This document shows positions 54,850 to 64,000 of a stretch of 64,000 nt of DNA, in pieces. The notes beneath the pieces were generated by a model, which did not search any database, was not told where the DNA came from, and saw nothing but the letters and a program-made list of their open reading frames with translations. Origin of the DNA: Pseudomonas vanderleydeniana (GTDB lineage Bacteria > Pseudomonadota > Gammaproteobacteria > Pseudomonadales > Pseudomonadaceae); assembly GCF_014268755.2 (NCBI RefSeq), contig NZ_CP077093.1, forward strand, positions 1,228,001 to 1,292,000, read 5' to 3'. Position numbers and translations under genes: made by a program. Numbering within the stretch: the stretch's first letter is position 1; each line of letters opens with the position of its first letter.

Positions 54850-57582
54850 ATGACTGACCTGTTTCGTATGCCTGGCCCCATGGGGGCGGCCATACCCGTA
54901 CTGGAAGGACGTTTCTACCGACCGCCGTTGCCCGAGGGGCATGTGCTGCGCCCGCGCCTGTGCGAACGGCTGGCGGCCGGCCTGCAGGGACGTCTGCTGC
55001 TGATCAGTGCCCCGGCTGGCTTCGGCAAGAGTTCACTGGCGGTGGAGTTCTGCCAGAGCCTGCCCGGGCACTGGCAAAGCCTGTGGCTGGGGCTCAGCCC
55101 GCGCGACAGTGATCCGGGACGTTTCCTGGAACGCCTGCTCGAAGGCTTGCAGCAATATTTCCCGCAACTGGGCGGTCGAGCGCTGGGCCTGTTGAAGATG
55201 CGCCAGCGCCACCAGCCGTTTGCCTTCGAGGAATGGCTGGACGGGCTGCTCGATGAGTTGGCGCTGCAGTTGTCGAGCAACACCCCGCTGCTGCTGGTGC
55301 TCGATGACTACCACTTGGCCCAGGGGCCGGTGCTGGACCGCTGCCTGCAGTTCTTCCTCAACCATCTGCCACCGGGGTTGCTGGTGCTGGTCACCAGCCG
55401 CCAGCGGCCGGAGTGGCACCTGGCGCGCCTGCGCCTGTCGCGACAACTGCTGGAACTCAACGAGCAGGACCTGCGACTGACCGCCGGCGAGTGCATGACC
55501 CTGTTCGACCGACACCGCAATTCATTGAGCGGTGATGCCCTGCAGACCCTGATCGAGCGCAGCGAGGGCTGGGTTGCCGGATTGCGCTTCTGGCTGCTGG
55601 CGGCACAGGCCAACGATGAGGAACTGCCCCAGGTCCTGCACGGCGGCGAAGGCCTGATCCGCGATTACCTGCTGGAGGAGGTGCTCGACTTCCTGCCGCC
55701 GCATGTCCAGGCGTTTCTGTATGACACCGCGCCGCAGGAGCGGTTTTGCCGCGAGCTGTGCGATGCGATCCGTGAGTCCCATGACAGCGGGCAGATTCTC
55801 GATTACCTGCAGTCGCACCAGGTGTTCCTCGTGCCGCTGGACGAGCACGGCCACTGGTTTCGCTATCACCACCTGTTCTCCGACCTGCTGCGCAGCCGGC
55901 CCGCCACCAACACCCTGGTGCCACCCGCTACCCAGCACCTGCGCGCCTGTCGCTGGTTCAGCGCCCAGGGGCTGCTCGATGAGGCGGTGGAGCAGGCGTT
56001 GCGCGCCGGTCATCTGGACGTGGCGGCCAACCTCGTACAGAACCTTTCCGAAGAGCAACTGCTGGCCGAGCAGAACGTCGGCATGCTGCTGCGCTGGAAA
56101 ATGGACCTGCCCGACAGCCTGCTGATCAGTTCGCCGCGGCTGATCGTGCTGTATGCCTGGGCCCTGGGGCTGGCCTGCCAACTGGATGCCGCAGAGGAAC
56201 TGGCCAGCAACCTGAGCAACTTCCTGCCGGCACCCTCGGCCACGGCGCAGAAGTCCATGCTGGCCCAGTGGCTGGCCCTGAGCGGCATCATCGCCCGCGG
56301 TCGCGGCGACCGTGAGCGGACCCTGGCCTATTGCGGCGAAGCCCTGCTCAGCCTGCCGCACAAGCGTTATGGCCAGCGTCTGTTGTGCCTGTCGACGCTG
56401 TCCAACCTGGCGATTTCCGAGGGTGACCTGTGGCGCGCCCGCAGCCTGAACCGCGAGTCGCTGGAGCTGGCCCAGCGGGTCGGCAACCCGTTGTTCGAGG
56501 CATTGGCCCATTACGACCGGGCGCGGGTGCTGCAGGCCCGTGGCGAGATCCAGCGGGCGCTGGTCGAGGTTCAGCAGGGCTTGCAGCGCCTGCAGGGGCT
56601 GTCGCCCCAGCGACTGTATGCGGCCCGGGCACGGCTGACGATGTACGAGGGGTATCTGCTGAGCCTGCGCCTGCAGCCGGAGGAGGCGCGCCTGCGCCTT
56701 CTGGCGGGACTGCATGAAGCGCGGGCCTGTCGCGACATCAGTGTGCTGATCGGCTACTGCGTGATCGCCAATCAGGAAGGCCGCGCCGGTGATTTCGCCA
56801 GGGCCTTTGCCGAACTGGCCGAAGCCGAGCGACTGATGCATATCTGGGATGTGCCGCCGATCTACTACCTGGCGATGATCACCCTGGTCAAATGCGAGCT
56901 GTGGCTGGCGCAGGGCCGGGTGGACCTGGCCGACGCCTGGCTCGGTCGCCTGGGGCAGACCTACAATGGAGAACAGCCGGCGGCAGCGCCGGAGTTTCAT
57001 CCACAGTTGCCGGCACACATCGAGTTGCAGCAGGCGCAGCTCGACGTCAGCCAGGGCCGGCCCGAGGCGGCCCGCCAGCGCCTGGGGCGGCTGGTGGCGC
57101 AGGGGCAGGCCAGTGGTGGGCAACTGCTCAGCATCCTGGCCTGGAACCAGCAGATCCTGCTGGCTCTCGCCGAGTCGCGGGAGGGCGAGGCCCGCTCGCT
57201 GTTCGCCCGGGCAGTGGAGGCGGGCACCGGTGGTGCCCTGCTGCCCTTCCAGGCCTTGAGCGCCCACCATCCGGAGTGGATGCGCGAGCAGTTGCTATCG
57301 GGGCCGGATACCCCCCTGCGCCATAGCCTGCTGGCGCTGTTGCCGGCGCCGGTGGCACGCGAACCGCTGCCTCCCGGCGAGCAACTGAGCGTTCGCGAAC
57401 TGGCGGTCCTGCAACTGATCGCCCAAGGCTGCTCGAACCAGGAAATCAGCGACCAGTTGTTCATCTCGTTGCACACCGTGAAGACCCACGCCAGCCACAT
57501 CAACAGCAAGCTCGGCGTGGAGCGACGCACCCAGGCGGTGGCTCGGGCGCAGGAGCTGGGCCTGCTCGGCGAGTCACGCTGA
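54850..57582 (+). CDS. MalT-like LuxR-family STAND regulator
   Basis: 910 residues, the size of MalT. The N-terminal NTPase has P-loop APAGFGKSS (54-62) and Walker B LLLVLDDYH. A long TPR-like helical array at about 350-830 senses the inducer. A C-terminal LuxR HTH follows (LSVRELAVLQLIAQGCSNQEISDQLFI and VKTHASHINSKL). ATP and ligand binding drive oligomerisation and transcription activation. Placement right after the ligase/DUF1302/DUF1329 genes makes them its likely targets. The ribosome site is weak. Confidence 0.88.
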   Translation: MTDLFRMPGPMGAAIPVLEGRFYRPPLPEGHVLRPRLCERLAAGLQGRLLLISAPAGFGKSSLAVEFCQSLPGHWQSLWLGLSPRDSDPGRFLERLLEGLQQYFPQLGGRALGLLKMRQRHQPFAFEEWLDGLLDELALQLSSNTPLLLVLDDYHLAQGPVLDRCLQFFLNHLPPGLLVLVTSRQRPEWHLARLRLSRQLLELNEQDLRLTAGECMTLFDRHRNSLSGDALQTLIERSEGWVAGLRFWLLAAQANDEELPQVLHGGEGLIRDYLLEEVLDFLPPHVQAFLYDTAPQERFCRELCDAIRESHDSGQILDYLQSHQVFLVPLDEHGHWFRYHHLFSDLLRSRPATNTLVPPATQHLRACRWFSAQGLLDEAVEQALRAGHLDVAANLVQNLSEEQLLAEQNVGMLLRWKMDLPDSLLISSPRLIVLYAWALGLACQLDAAEELASNLSNFLPAPSATAQKSMLAQWLALSGIIARGRGDRERTLAYCGEALLSLPHKRYGQRLLCLSTLSNLAISEGDLWRARSLNRESLELAQRVGNPLFEALAHYDRARVLQARGEIQRALVEVQQGLQRLQGLSPQRLYAARARLTMYEGYLLSLRLQPEEARLRLLAGLHEARACRDISVLIGYCVIANQEGRAGDFARAFAELAEAERLMHIWDVPPIYYLAMITLVKCELWLAQGRVDLADAWLGRLGQTYNGEQPAAAPEFHPQLPAHIELQQAQLDVSQGRPEAARQRLGRLVAQGQASGGQLLSILAWNQQILLALAESREGEARSLFARAVEAGTGGALLPFQALSAHHPEWMREQLLSGPDTPLRHSLLALLPAPVAREPLPPGEQLSVRELAVLQLIAQGCSNQEISDQLFISLHTVKTHASHINSKLGVERRTQAVARAQELGLLGESR

Positions 57583-57786
57583 GTTGGAACTGCGTCGTAT
57601 CCCACCGTTCCAAGCGTAAACCCCGGCCAAGGGGTGGCTATATGCCTTGTCTGCGCTATAACCAATAGACGTGTGATTTCCCTTGCGGCGCCTGACGCAC
57701 CGCACACCCTGCACCGACTCAGCGGACGGGAAACCTGTCGGCGCCCTTTGACCATGAGTTAACAAGGAATTGCCTGGGAGCAAGGA

Positions 57787-59481
57787 ATGCGTGAAACCTC
57801 CTTCAGTCCAGCTCCGGTTGTGCTGATCGTCGATGACCAGACAACCGATGCGCTCATTCTCAGTGAGTCGGTACGGGATCTGGCGCAGGTGTATGTCGCC
57901 AGCAATGGCGAGGAGGCTCTGCGGGTGGCCCGCCAGTTCCTCCCGGACGTGGTCCTGCTCGATATCGAGATGCCCGGCATGAGCGGTTTCGAGGTCTGCA
58001 AGGCGTTGAAGGCCGACCCGAAGCTGTCCGACGCCGCGGTGATCTTCGTCACCTCTCATGCCCAGGCCGACTACGAGTTGCAGGCCCTTGGCTACGGCGG
58101 TATCGATTTCATCCAGAAACCGCTTAACCTGCCGGTGGCCCGGGCCCATATCAACGCGCATATCACCCTGCGCAACGAAGCCAAGCGGCTGGCCAACCAC
58201 GACGCCCTGACCGGGCTGCCCAACCGCATGCTGCTGCGTGATCGCGCGGAGCAGGCGCTGAAAATGGCCCGGCGCAACCACGGACGGCTGGCGATGCTGC
58301 TGCTGGACCTCGACAACTTCAAGGCGATCAACGACTCGATGGGGCATTCGGTCGGCGACCAGATGCTCAAGTACGTCGCCACGCGGCTGTCGCTGATCCT
58401 GGGCAGCATGGACACGCTCAGCCGACAAGGTGGCGACGAGTTCATCATCCTGCTGTCGGAGGTCGACAGTTTCGAGGCCGTGGGCAATTTTGCCGAGCAG
58501 GTGCTGACGACCATCTCCAACCCGTTCTCGCTGCAGGGCAATCGCTACGACCTGACGGCCAGCATCGGCATCGGGGTATTTCCGGAAGACAGCGATGACC
58601 TGGAGTCGCTCTACCGTCATGCCGACTCGGCCATGTACCAGGCCAAGCAGGCCGGGCGCAACCGCTACCAGTTCTTCTCACCCGCCATCGAGAGCGGCAT
58701 GCGTGCCCGGCACCTGCTAGAGCGACACATGCGCGCGGCAATCGACGAGGGCGTGTTCGAGGTGTTCTACCAGGCCAAGGTCAATGTCCGCGAGCACCGG
58801 ATCGTCGGCATGGAGGCGCTGATCCGTTGGCGCGACGGCAACGGCAACCTGGTTTCGCCGTCGGACTTCATCCCGCTGGCCGAGGAAACCGGGCTGATCA
58901 TCCCCATCGGCAAGTATGTGATGCTCCAGGCCTGCAAGGACACCTGCCGCCTGCATGAGCAGGGCTTCCCGGTCTGCGTCAGCGTCAACATCAGTGTGGT
59001 GCAGTTCCGCGAGGAGTCGTTCCTGAGCATGGTCAAGGGCATCCTGCTCGACTCCGGGCTCGCCCCGCAGTGGCTGGAGCTGGAGATCACCGAAGGCGTG
59101 CTGGCCCGCGATACCGACAATGCCCGCGAGACCCTGATGGCGCTCAAGGCGCTGGGCGTGCACGTGGCCATCGACGATTTCGGCACGGGCTATTCGAGCC
59201 TGGCCTACCTCAAGCGTTTTCCCATCGATGTGTTGAAGATCGACCAGAGTTTCGTGCGCGACATGCTCACCGACAAGAGCGACCTGGCGATCGTCGAGGC
59301 GATCATCAAGCTGGGCCAGGCACTGGGCCTGGAACTGGTGGCCGAGGGAGTGGAGACCTGGCAACAGGCTGAACTGTTGCTGGAGCAGGGGTGCCAGGTC
59401 ATGCAGGGCTACCTGTACTGCCGGCCGGTCCCCTTCGCGCAGATACGTACGCTGCTGGCCTCGTGGTCGCAGACCAACTGA
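57787..59481 (+). CDS. Response regulator with GGDEF and EAL domains (c-di-GMP turnover)
   Basis: 564 residues. Receiver domain 10-125 with DD at 16-17, phospho-acceptor D59 and K in FIQKP. Then GGDEF (RQGGDEFIIL, intact) and EAL (EALIRW, DFGTGYSS, KIDQSF, EGVET, all expected metal and catalytic positions present). It may make or degrade c-di-GMP under phosphorylation control. The next gene, a hybrid kinase ending in an HPt domain, starts 39 bases downstream and is the obvious phosphodonor candidate. Confidence 0.92.
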   Translation: MRETSFSPAPVVLIVDDQTTDALILSESVRDLAQVYVASNGEEALRVARQFLPDVVLLDIEMPGMSGFEVCKALKADPKLSDAAVIFVTSHAQADYELQALGYGGIDFIQKPLNLPVARAHINAHITLRNEAKRLANHDALTGLPNRMLLRDRAEQALKMARRNHGRLAMLLLDLDNFKAINDSMGHSVGDQMLKYVATRLSLILGSMDTLSRQGGDEFIILLSEVDSFEAVGNFAEQVLTTISNPFSLQGNRYDLTASIGIGVFPEDSDDLESLYRHADSAMYQAKQAGRNRYQFFSPAIESGMRARHLLERHMRAAIDEGVFEVFYQAKVNVREHRIVGMEALIRWRDGNGNLVSPSDFIPLAEETGLIIPIGKYVMLQACKDTCRLHEQGFPVCVSVNISVVQFREESFLSMVKGILLDSGLAPQWLELEITEGVLARDTDNARETLMALKALGVHVAIDDFGTGYSSLAYLKRFPIDVLKIDQSFVRDMLTDKSDLAIVEAIIKLGQALGLELVAEGVETWQQAELLLEQGCQVMQGYLYCRPVPFAQIRTLLASWSQTN

Positions 59482-59520
59482 ACCCAGGCGTCACAATCAT
59501 AGTGTTCAAGGGGACCCGAG

Positions 59521-62500
59521 TTGAAACGATTCCGCCTGCATGCCCTGAATGGGCGCTCGCTCCTGCTGTTGGTGGTCGGCCTGCTGGCGAGCCTGGCGGG
59601 TAGCCTGGCCCTGCAGAACCTCAACGAGCAGCGAGCCCAGGAAGCACTTTTCAATGCCACCGATGACGCGGTGGATGCGGTGTTCGCCCGGCTGCAGTCG
59701 TACCAGTATGGCTTGCGCGGCACTCGCGGGGCCCTCATCGCCGCCGGCGAGGAGGGCATGACCCGCGAGACTTTCCACCGCTACAGCCTGACACGCGATG
59801 TCCCGAGAGAATTTCCTGGCGCTCGTGGTTTCGGCTTCATCCGGCGGGTGGCACCTGGGGACCTGGAGCAGTTTCTGCAACGGGCCCGCAGCGATGGTGC
59901 GTCCAATTTCAGCCTGCGCCAGTTCGCGCCGCATGACGGTGATCTCTACATCATCCAGTACCTGGAGCCCAACCGTGACCAGGCGGTGGCACTCGGCCTG
60001 GACATCGCCTCGCAACCGGATCGGGCCGCCGCGGCGCGGGCGGCGGCCCGTACGGGCGAGGTGCGACTGACCTCGCCGATCACCCTGGTGCAGGCGGTGG
60101 GCAAGCCACAGCAGTCGTTCCTGATCCTGCTGCCAATTTACAAGGGCGCCATCGTGCCGCAGAGCGAAGAGGAGCGTGAGGCGGCAGTCATCGGCTGGAG
60201 CTATGCGCCACTGATGATCGAGAGCGTGCTCGCCGGCCTGGTACCGGAGAACGAGGCGGTCAACCTGCGCCTGCGTGATATCACCGGGCCAGGGCCGGCG
60301 GTGGACTTCTACCAGACGGTCCATGACCCGCAGCTGCAGTCGGCCGGGCTGATGAGCCGCACCCTGGAGCGCGAGGTCTATGGTCGGCGCTGGCAGATTG
60401 AACTGCAGGCCTTGCCGTTGTTCACGCAACGCCTGCATCAGGTCTCGCCGCTGATGGTGTTTGTCCTCGGGGCCCTGGCGAGTGTCCTGGTGGCGGCACT
60501 CTCGGCGATTGCCGGGATCAGTTCCCAGCGTCGCGTGCAGGTGATCGCCGAGCAGACCCGGCTGGCGCTGATTGTCGAAAGCTCGGCGGACGCGATCATC
60601 GGCACGACCCTGGATGGCATCGTCACCAACTGGAACCGGGGGGCACGCAAGCTGCTCGGCTATACCGCCCAGGAAGCGGTCGGGCGACCGTTGCTGGAGC
60701 TGATCGTGCCCGCCGACCTGGCGGCGGAAGAGACCGATATACTCAGGCGCATTGCGCTCGGCGAGACGATCGTCAACCTGGACACTGTGCGTCGCTGCAA
60801 GGACGGTCGCCTGCTCAATGTCTCGGCGAATGTCTCGCCCATCAGCGATGAAGGCGGGACGGTGATCGGGGCGTCGAAGATCCTGCGCGACTTCACCGCG
60901 CACAAGGCCGCCGAGGCGCAGATTCTCGAACTCAATGCCAACCTCGAGGAGCAGGTGGCCGAGCGGACTTCGGCGTTGCGGCGAGCCAACCTGCTGCTCA
61001 GCAGCGTGCTGCGCTCGGCCTCCAAGGTCTCGATCATCGCCACCGACCTGGACGGGGTCATCAGCGTCTTCAATGAAGGGGCGCAACAGATGCTCGGCTA
61101 TCGCGCCGAAGAGGTGGTGGGCAAGGCCACGCCGGCGATCCTGCACGTCGATCGGGAAATCACCGAGCGTAGCAACGAACTCAGCCGCGAGTATGGCCAG
61201 GTCATCGAGGGCTTCCGGGTCCTGGTGCACAAGCCGGAGTTCGAACATGCGGAGATCCGCGAGTGGACCTACGTGCACAAGGATGGCTCCCATGTGCCGG
61301 TAAGCCTGGTGGTGACGTCGCTGCGCGACGAGGACGGCCAGTTGGCCGGCTACCTGGGAATCGCGATCGATGTTACCCAGCGCAAGGCCGCCGAGCACCA
61401 GCTGGAGTTGAGCCTGCAGGCCACCCGGGTGATCCGTGACCAGTTGCTGATGGCGGCCGACGTGGCCGAGTTGGGTATCTGGACCTGGACCCTGGCGGAC
61501 AACGCGCTGCAATGGAACGAGCGGATGTTCGAGTTCTACAGTCAGCCGCTGAGCCTGCGTGACAACGGCTTGAACTATGCGCACTGGTACGAGCGGGTAC
61601 ACCCCGAGGATGTCGAGGCCGTGGCCGCGCAACTGGCGGCGGCGGTGGCCGGCGAGGGCATCTACGACCCGGTCTTCCGGGTGCTGGCGCCGGATGGCCG
61701 GATCCGCATCATCCAGGCCGGTGCGCAGATCGAGCGCGACGCCCAGGGCCAGGCGCTGCGGGTCACCGGTATCAACCGCGACATCACCGCCCAGCGCGAG
61801 CTGGAAACGCATTTGCTGCAGGCCCGCGATCGTGCCGACAGCGCCAGTGCCGCCAAATCGTTCTTCCTGGCGAATATGAGCCATGAAATCCGCACGCCGA
61901 TGAACGCCGTACTCGGCATGCTGCAACTGGTCCAGCACACCGACCTCAACGCCCGCCAGCACGACTATGTGATCAAGGCCCAGACGGCGGCCAAGTCGCT
62001 GCTGGGACTGCTCAACGACATTCTCGACTACTCCAAGATCGAGGCCGGCAAGCTGCGCCTGGACATGCACCCGTTCGAGCTCGAGGCGCTGATGCGCGAC
62101 CTGGCGGTAGTGCTGGCGGGCAACCAGGGCAGCAAGGAAGTCGAAGTGATGTTCGACCTCGACTCCGAACTGCCGGGCAGCCTGGTCGGCGACAGCATGC
62201 GTCTGCAGCAGGTGCTGATCAACCTGGCGGGCAATGCCCTGAAGTTCACCCAGCAGGGCCAGGTCGTGGTCAGCCTCCGCCAGTTGCAGCGTCTGGAGGG
62301 CAGGGTGAAGTTGCGGGTCGAGGTCTGCGATACCGGTATCGGTATCAACGCCGAACAGTTGCAGCGGATCTTCGAGGTCTTCACCCAGGCGGAGGCCTCG
62401 ACCACCCGCCGCTTTGGCGGCACGGGGCTGGGGCTGGTGATCTGCAAGCGCCTGGTCGGGTTGATGGGGGGCGAGCTGCTGGTCGAGAGCGAGGAGGGCA

Positions 62501-63840
62501 GCGGCAGCCGGTTCTGGTTCGACATCACCCTGGACGTGTCGCGCACCGAGCCGCTGCGGTTGTCCTGCCCCGGCGTGGACTCGCAGATGCGCCTGCTGGT
62601 GGCCGACGACAATTCCATGGCCTGTGAGCTGCTGTTGCGCACCGTGCGCTCCCTGGGCTGGACCGCAGACACGGTGGATGGCGGCACGCGGGCGGTGGAA
62701 AGCGTGCGCAACGCGCAGTTGCGCGGCGAACCGTATGACGTGGTGTTGATGGACTGGCGCATGCCGGACATGGACGGTCTTAGCGCCGCCCGGCTGATCA
62801 GCCTGCAGGAACAGAGCGTACCGCCACCGATGGTGATCATGATCACGGCCTACGGTCGCGAGGTGCTGGCCGACGTGCACCATGAAGGCGATGCCCCCTT
62901 CGTCGGCTTCCTCACCAAGCCGGTGACCCCGCTGCAACTGGCCGACGCGGTGCAGCGGGCCTTCAGCAGCAGCGAGGTGGTTGCCGAGGTGCGCCCGGCG
63001 CCGGAGCGGCAGCGACGCCTGTCCGGCATGCGCCTGCTGGTGGTGGAAGACAATGCGCTTAATCGCCAGGTCGCCGACGAACTGCTCAGGGGCGAGGGCG
63101 CGCAGGTGGTGCTGGCCGAAGGCGGGTTGGAAGGCGTCAGCCAGGTGTTCTCCAGTGCGACGCCGTTCGATGCGGTGCTGATGGACATCCAGATGCCGGA
63201 TATCGATGGCATGGAGGCGACCCGGCGGATTCGCCGGCAGTCCGACTTCGCTTCGCTACCGATCCTGGCCATGACCGCCAATGCTTCCAGCAGTGATCGT
63301 GAGGCCTGCCTGGCGGCGGGAATGAACGACCATGTGAGCAAACCCATCGACCTGGAGGAGCTGGTGCTGAGCCTGCGCATCCAGACCGGGCGTGAAGTCC
63401 CTCGGCCCAAGATTTCCACGGTCATGGCGAATGGGGCCGACACGGTGCTGGAGGCGCGCGAGTCGATCATGGCCCGGTTCGGCGGCAATCTCGAATTGAT
63501 CAGTACGGTCCTCTACGGCTTTGGTGCGGAGCTGGATAAACAGCTGTCGCTGTTGCCGGCCCATCTGCGGGACCGTGACGGTCCGGCGCTGGCCGCCGTG
63601 CTGCATGCGATCAAGGGCAGCTCCGGCACCATGGGCGCCCAGGCGCTGTCGCAGCGGGCCGGGGCCCTGGAGCGTGAGCTGCTGTATGGCGATGCCGCCG
63701 TGATAGCCCGGGTGCTCGACGATCCGCACTGGTTGCCTGAACTTAGGCAGTTGTTGACCCGTAGCGTCGAAGAGTTGCAGGCGGCGTTTGGCAATGGCTA
63801 TCGGGGGGACGCGCCGCGGGAGGCAATGACCGCCCCTTGA
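59521..63840 (+). CDS. CHASE-PAS hybrid histidine kinase with two receivers and HPt
   Basis: 1439 residues starting at TTG 59521 after AGGGGAC. No nearby in-frame ATG keeps the first membrane span (14-32). Order: periplasmic CHASE (about 50-290, LRGTRGALIAAG and GARGFGFIRRV), second span (about 309-335), three PAS domains (about 345-765), HisKA with H788 (NMSHEIRTPMN), ATPase (NALKFT, DTGIGI, GGTGLGL), REC1 D1078, REC2 D1222, HPt H1362. All phosphorelay residues are present. The extracellular ligand is unknown. It probably signals to the REC-GGDEF-EAL protein encoded upstream. Confidence 0.92.
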   Translation: MKRFRLHALNGRSLLLLVVGLLASLAGSLALQNLNEQRAQEALFNATDDAVDAVFARLQSYQYGLRGTRGALIAAGEEGMTRETFHRYSLTRDVPREFPGARGFGFIRRVAPGDLEQFLQRARSDGASNFSLRQFAPHDGDLYIIQYLEPNRDQAVALGLDIASQPDRAAAARAAARTGEVRLTSPITLVQAVGKPQQSFLILLPIYKGAIVPQSEEEREAAVIGWSYAPLMIESVLAGLVPENEAVNLRLRDITGPGPAVDFYQTVHDPQLQSAGLMSRTLEREVYGRRWQIELQALPLFTQRLHQVSPLMVFVLGALASVLVAALSAIAGISSQRRVQVIAEQTRLALIVESSADAIIGTTLDGIVTNWNRGARKLLGYTAQEAVGRPLLELIVPADLAAEETDILRRIALGETIVNLDTVRRCKDGRLLNVSANVSPISDEGGTVIGASKILRDFTAHKAAEAQILELNANLEEQVAERTSALRRANLLLSSVLRSASKVSIIATDLDGVISVFNEGAQQMLGYRAEEVVGKATPAILHVDREITERSNELSREYGQVIEGFRVLVHKPEFEHAEIREWTYVHKDGSHVPVSLVVTSLRDEDGQLAGYLGIAIDVTQRKAAEHQLELSLQATRVIRDQLLMAADVAELGIWTWTLADNALQWNERMFEFYSQPLSLRDNGLNYAHWYERVHPEDVEAVAAQLAAAVAGEGIYDPVFRVLAPDGRIRIIQAGAQIERDAQGQALRVTGINRDITAQRELETHLLQARDRADSASAAKSFFLANMSHEIRTPMNAVLGMLQLVQHTDLNARQHDYVIKAQTAAKSLLGLLNDILDYSKIEAGKLRLDMHPFELEALMRDLAVVLAGNQGSKEVEVMFDLDSELPGSLVGDSMRLQQVLINLAGNALKFTQQGQVVVSLRQLQRLEGRVKLRVEVCDTGIGINAEQLQRIFEVFTQAEASTTRRFGGTGLGLVICKRLVGLMGGELLVESEEGSGSRFWFDITLDVSRTEPLRLSCPGVDSQMRLLVADDNSMACELLLRTVRSLGWTADTVDGGTRAVESVRNAQLRGEPYDVVLMDWRMPDMDGLSAARLISLQEQSVPPPMVIMITAYGREVLADVHHEGDAPFVGFLTKPVTPLQLADAVQRAFSSSEVVAEVRPAPERQRRLSGMRLLVVEDNALNRQVADELLRGEGAQVVLAEGGLEGVSQVFSSATPFDAVLMDIQMPDIDGMEATRRIRRQSDFASLPILAMTANASSSDREACLAAGMNDHVSKPIDLEELVLSLRIQTGREVPRPKISTVMANGADTVLEARESIMARFGGNLELISTVLYGFGAELDKQLSLLPAHLRDRDGPALAAVLHAIKGSSGTMGAQALSQRAGALERELLYGDAAVIARVLDDPHWLPELRQLLTRSVEELQAAFGNGYRGDAPREAMTAP

Positions 63841-63949
63841 ACGGGCTGGTCGGGCGTTGCCTCGATTGTGTCGCTGGCGGCAACGATGGTGTGCCCTGGC
63901 GTAACGAGCGGCACACCAAGTGGAGGCGAAACCGGAACGTGTCGAGCGC

Positions 63950-64000
63950 TAGAATGCACACCAGGCGGTTGCGGCAGGGCATGACGGTGATTCAACGGCC
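63950..64000 (+). CDS. Possible start of a further gene (partial)
   Basis: A TAGAAT -10-like box lies at 63950-63955. An ATG at 63981 opens a frame (MTVIQR...) that runs off the right edge. Too short to identify, and the ribosome site (GGCAGGG) is only moderate. Confidence 0.25.

Noticed and set aside
59506..62937. 1143-codon frame on the minus strand opposite the hybrid kinase
   Set aside because: High-GC antisense shadow. The plus-strand product has all expected kinase motifs in order.

Overview
The window is high-GC and gene-dense. Its gene content (RoxS/RoxR, an OprD-family porin inside a dpp dipeptide cluster, MqoB, RsmC, SpeC, KdgD, many GGGCTTGCCCGC-type REP elements) points to a fluorescent Pseudomonas of the fluorescens/putida lineage. 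It is chromosomal. I see no rRNA, tRNA, CRISPR array, integrase or transposase. About 50 protein genes can be supported.

Layout. 1-188 is the tail of an unidentified gene. 448-1611(-) is a PLP ornithine/lysine decarboxylase. 2153-5594(-) is a four-gene osmoprotectant ABC operon. 5945-7528(+) is prfC, followed by a 4 x 111 bp tandem REP-type array and a small acidic exported protein. 8569-21144(-) is a large dipeptide uptake block: dppF, dppD, dppC, dppB, dppA, a TTG-started OprD-like porin and three more DppA-like binding proteins. 21251-21961(-) is a SIMPL periplasmic protein. 22180-23996(+) is the redox pair roxS-roxR, then a BacA/YddA-type ABC protein and a FadR-type GntR regulator.

26828-28680(-) is a two-gene cassette: a zinc phospholipase C-like enzyme without signal peptide and a 62-residue partner. 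It sits between the GntR gene and kdgD, which share an operator-like sequence. The cassette has its own sigma70-like promoter with a near-consensus LexA (SOS) box over the predicted transcription start. This is the most unusual item in the window.

29860-37770 holds glutaminase, mqo, several small conserved proteins, a YajG-like lipoprotein and a PlsC-like acyltransferase. 37819-38439 is an SRAP/YedK paralog that has lost two of the four usual active-site residues. It is followed by a 3 x 162 bp REPIN array that runs into the stop codon of a dCache chemoreceptor. Next come an M48 lipoprotein peptidase and a GDT1/UPF0016 manganese exporter behind a yybP-ykoY riboswitch. After these are rsmC, a hydroxyacid dehydrogenase, a LysE exporter, a lower-GC glycosyltransferase that looks acquired, and a divergent AraC/MFS pair.

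The right end (49358-63840, all +) is an acyl-CoA ligase, DUF1302 and DUF1329 envelope proteins, a MalT-like LuxR regulator, a REC-GGDEF-EAL protein and a 1439-residue CHASE-PAS-HK-REC-REC-HPt hybrid kinase. The first four look like one hydrophobic-substrate locus, and the last two like a signalling pair. Function calls rest on motif and family recognition by eye; no database search was run.
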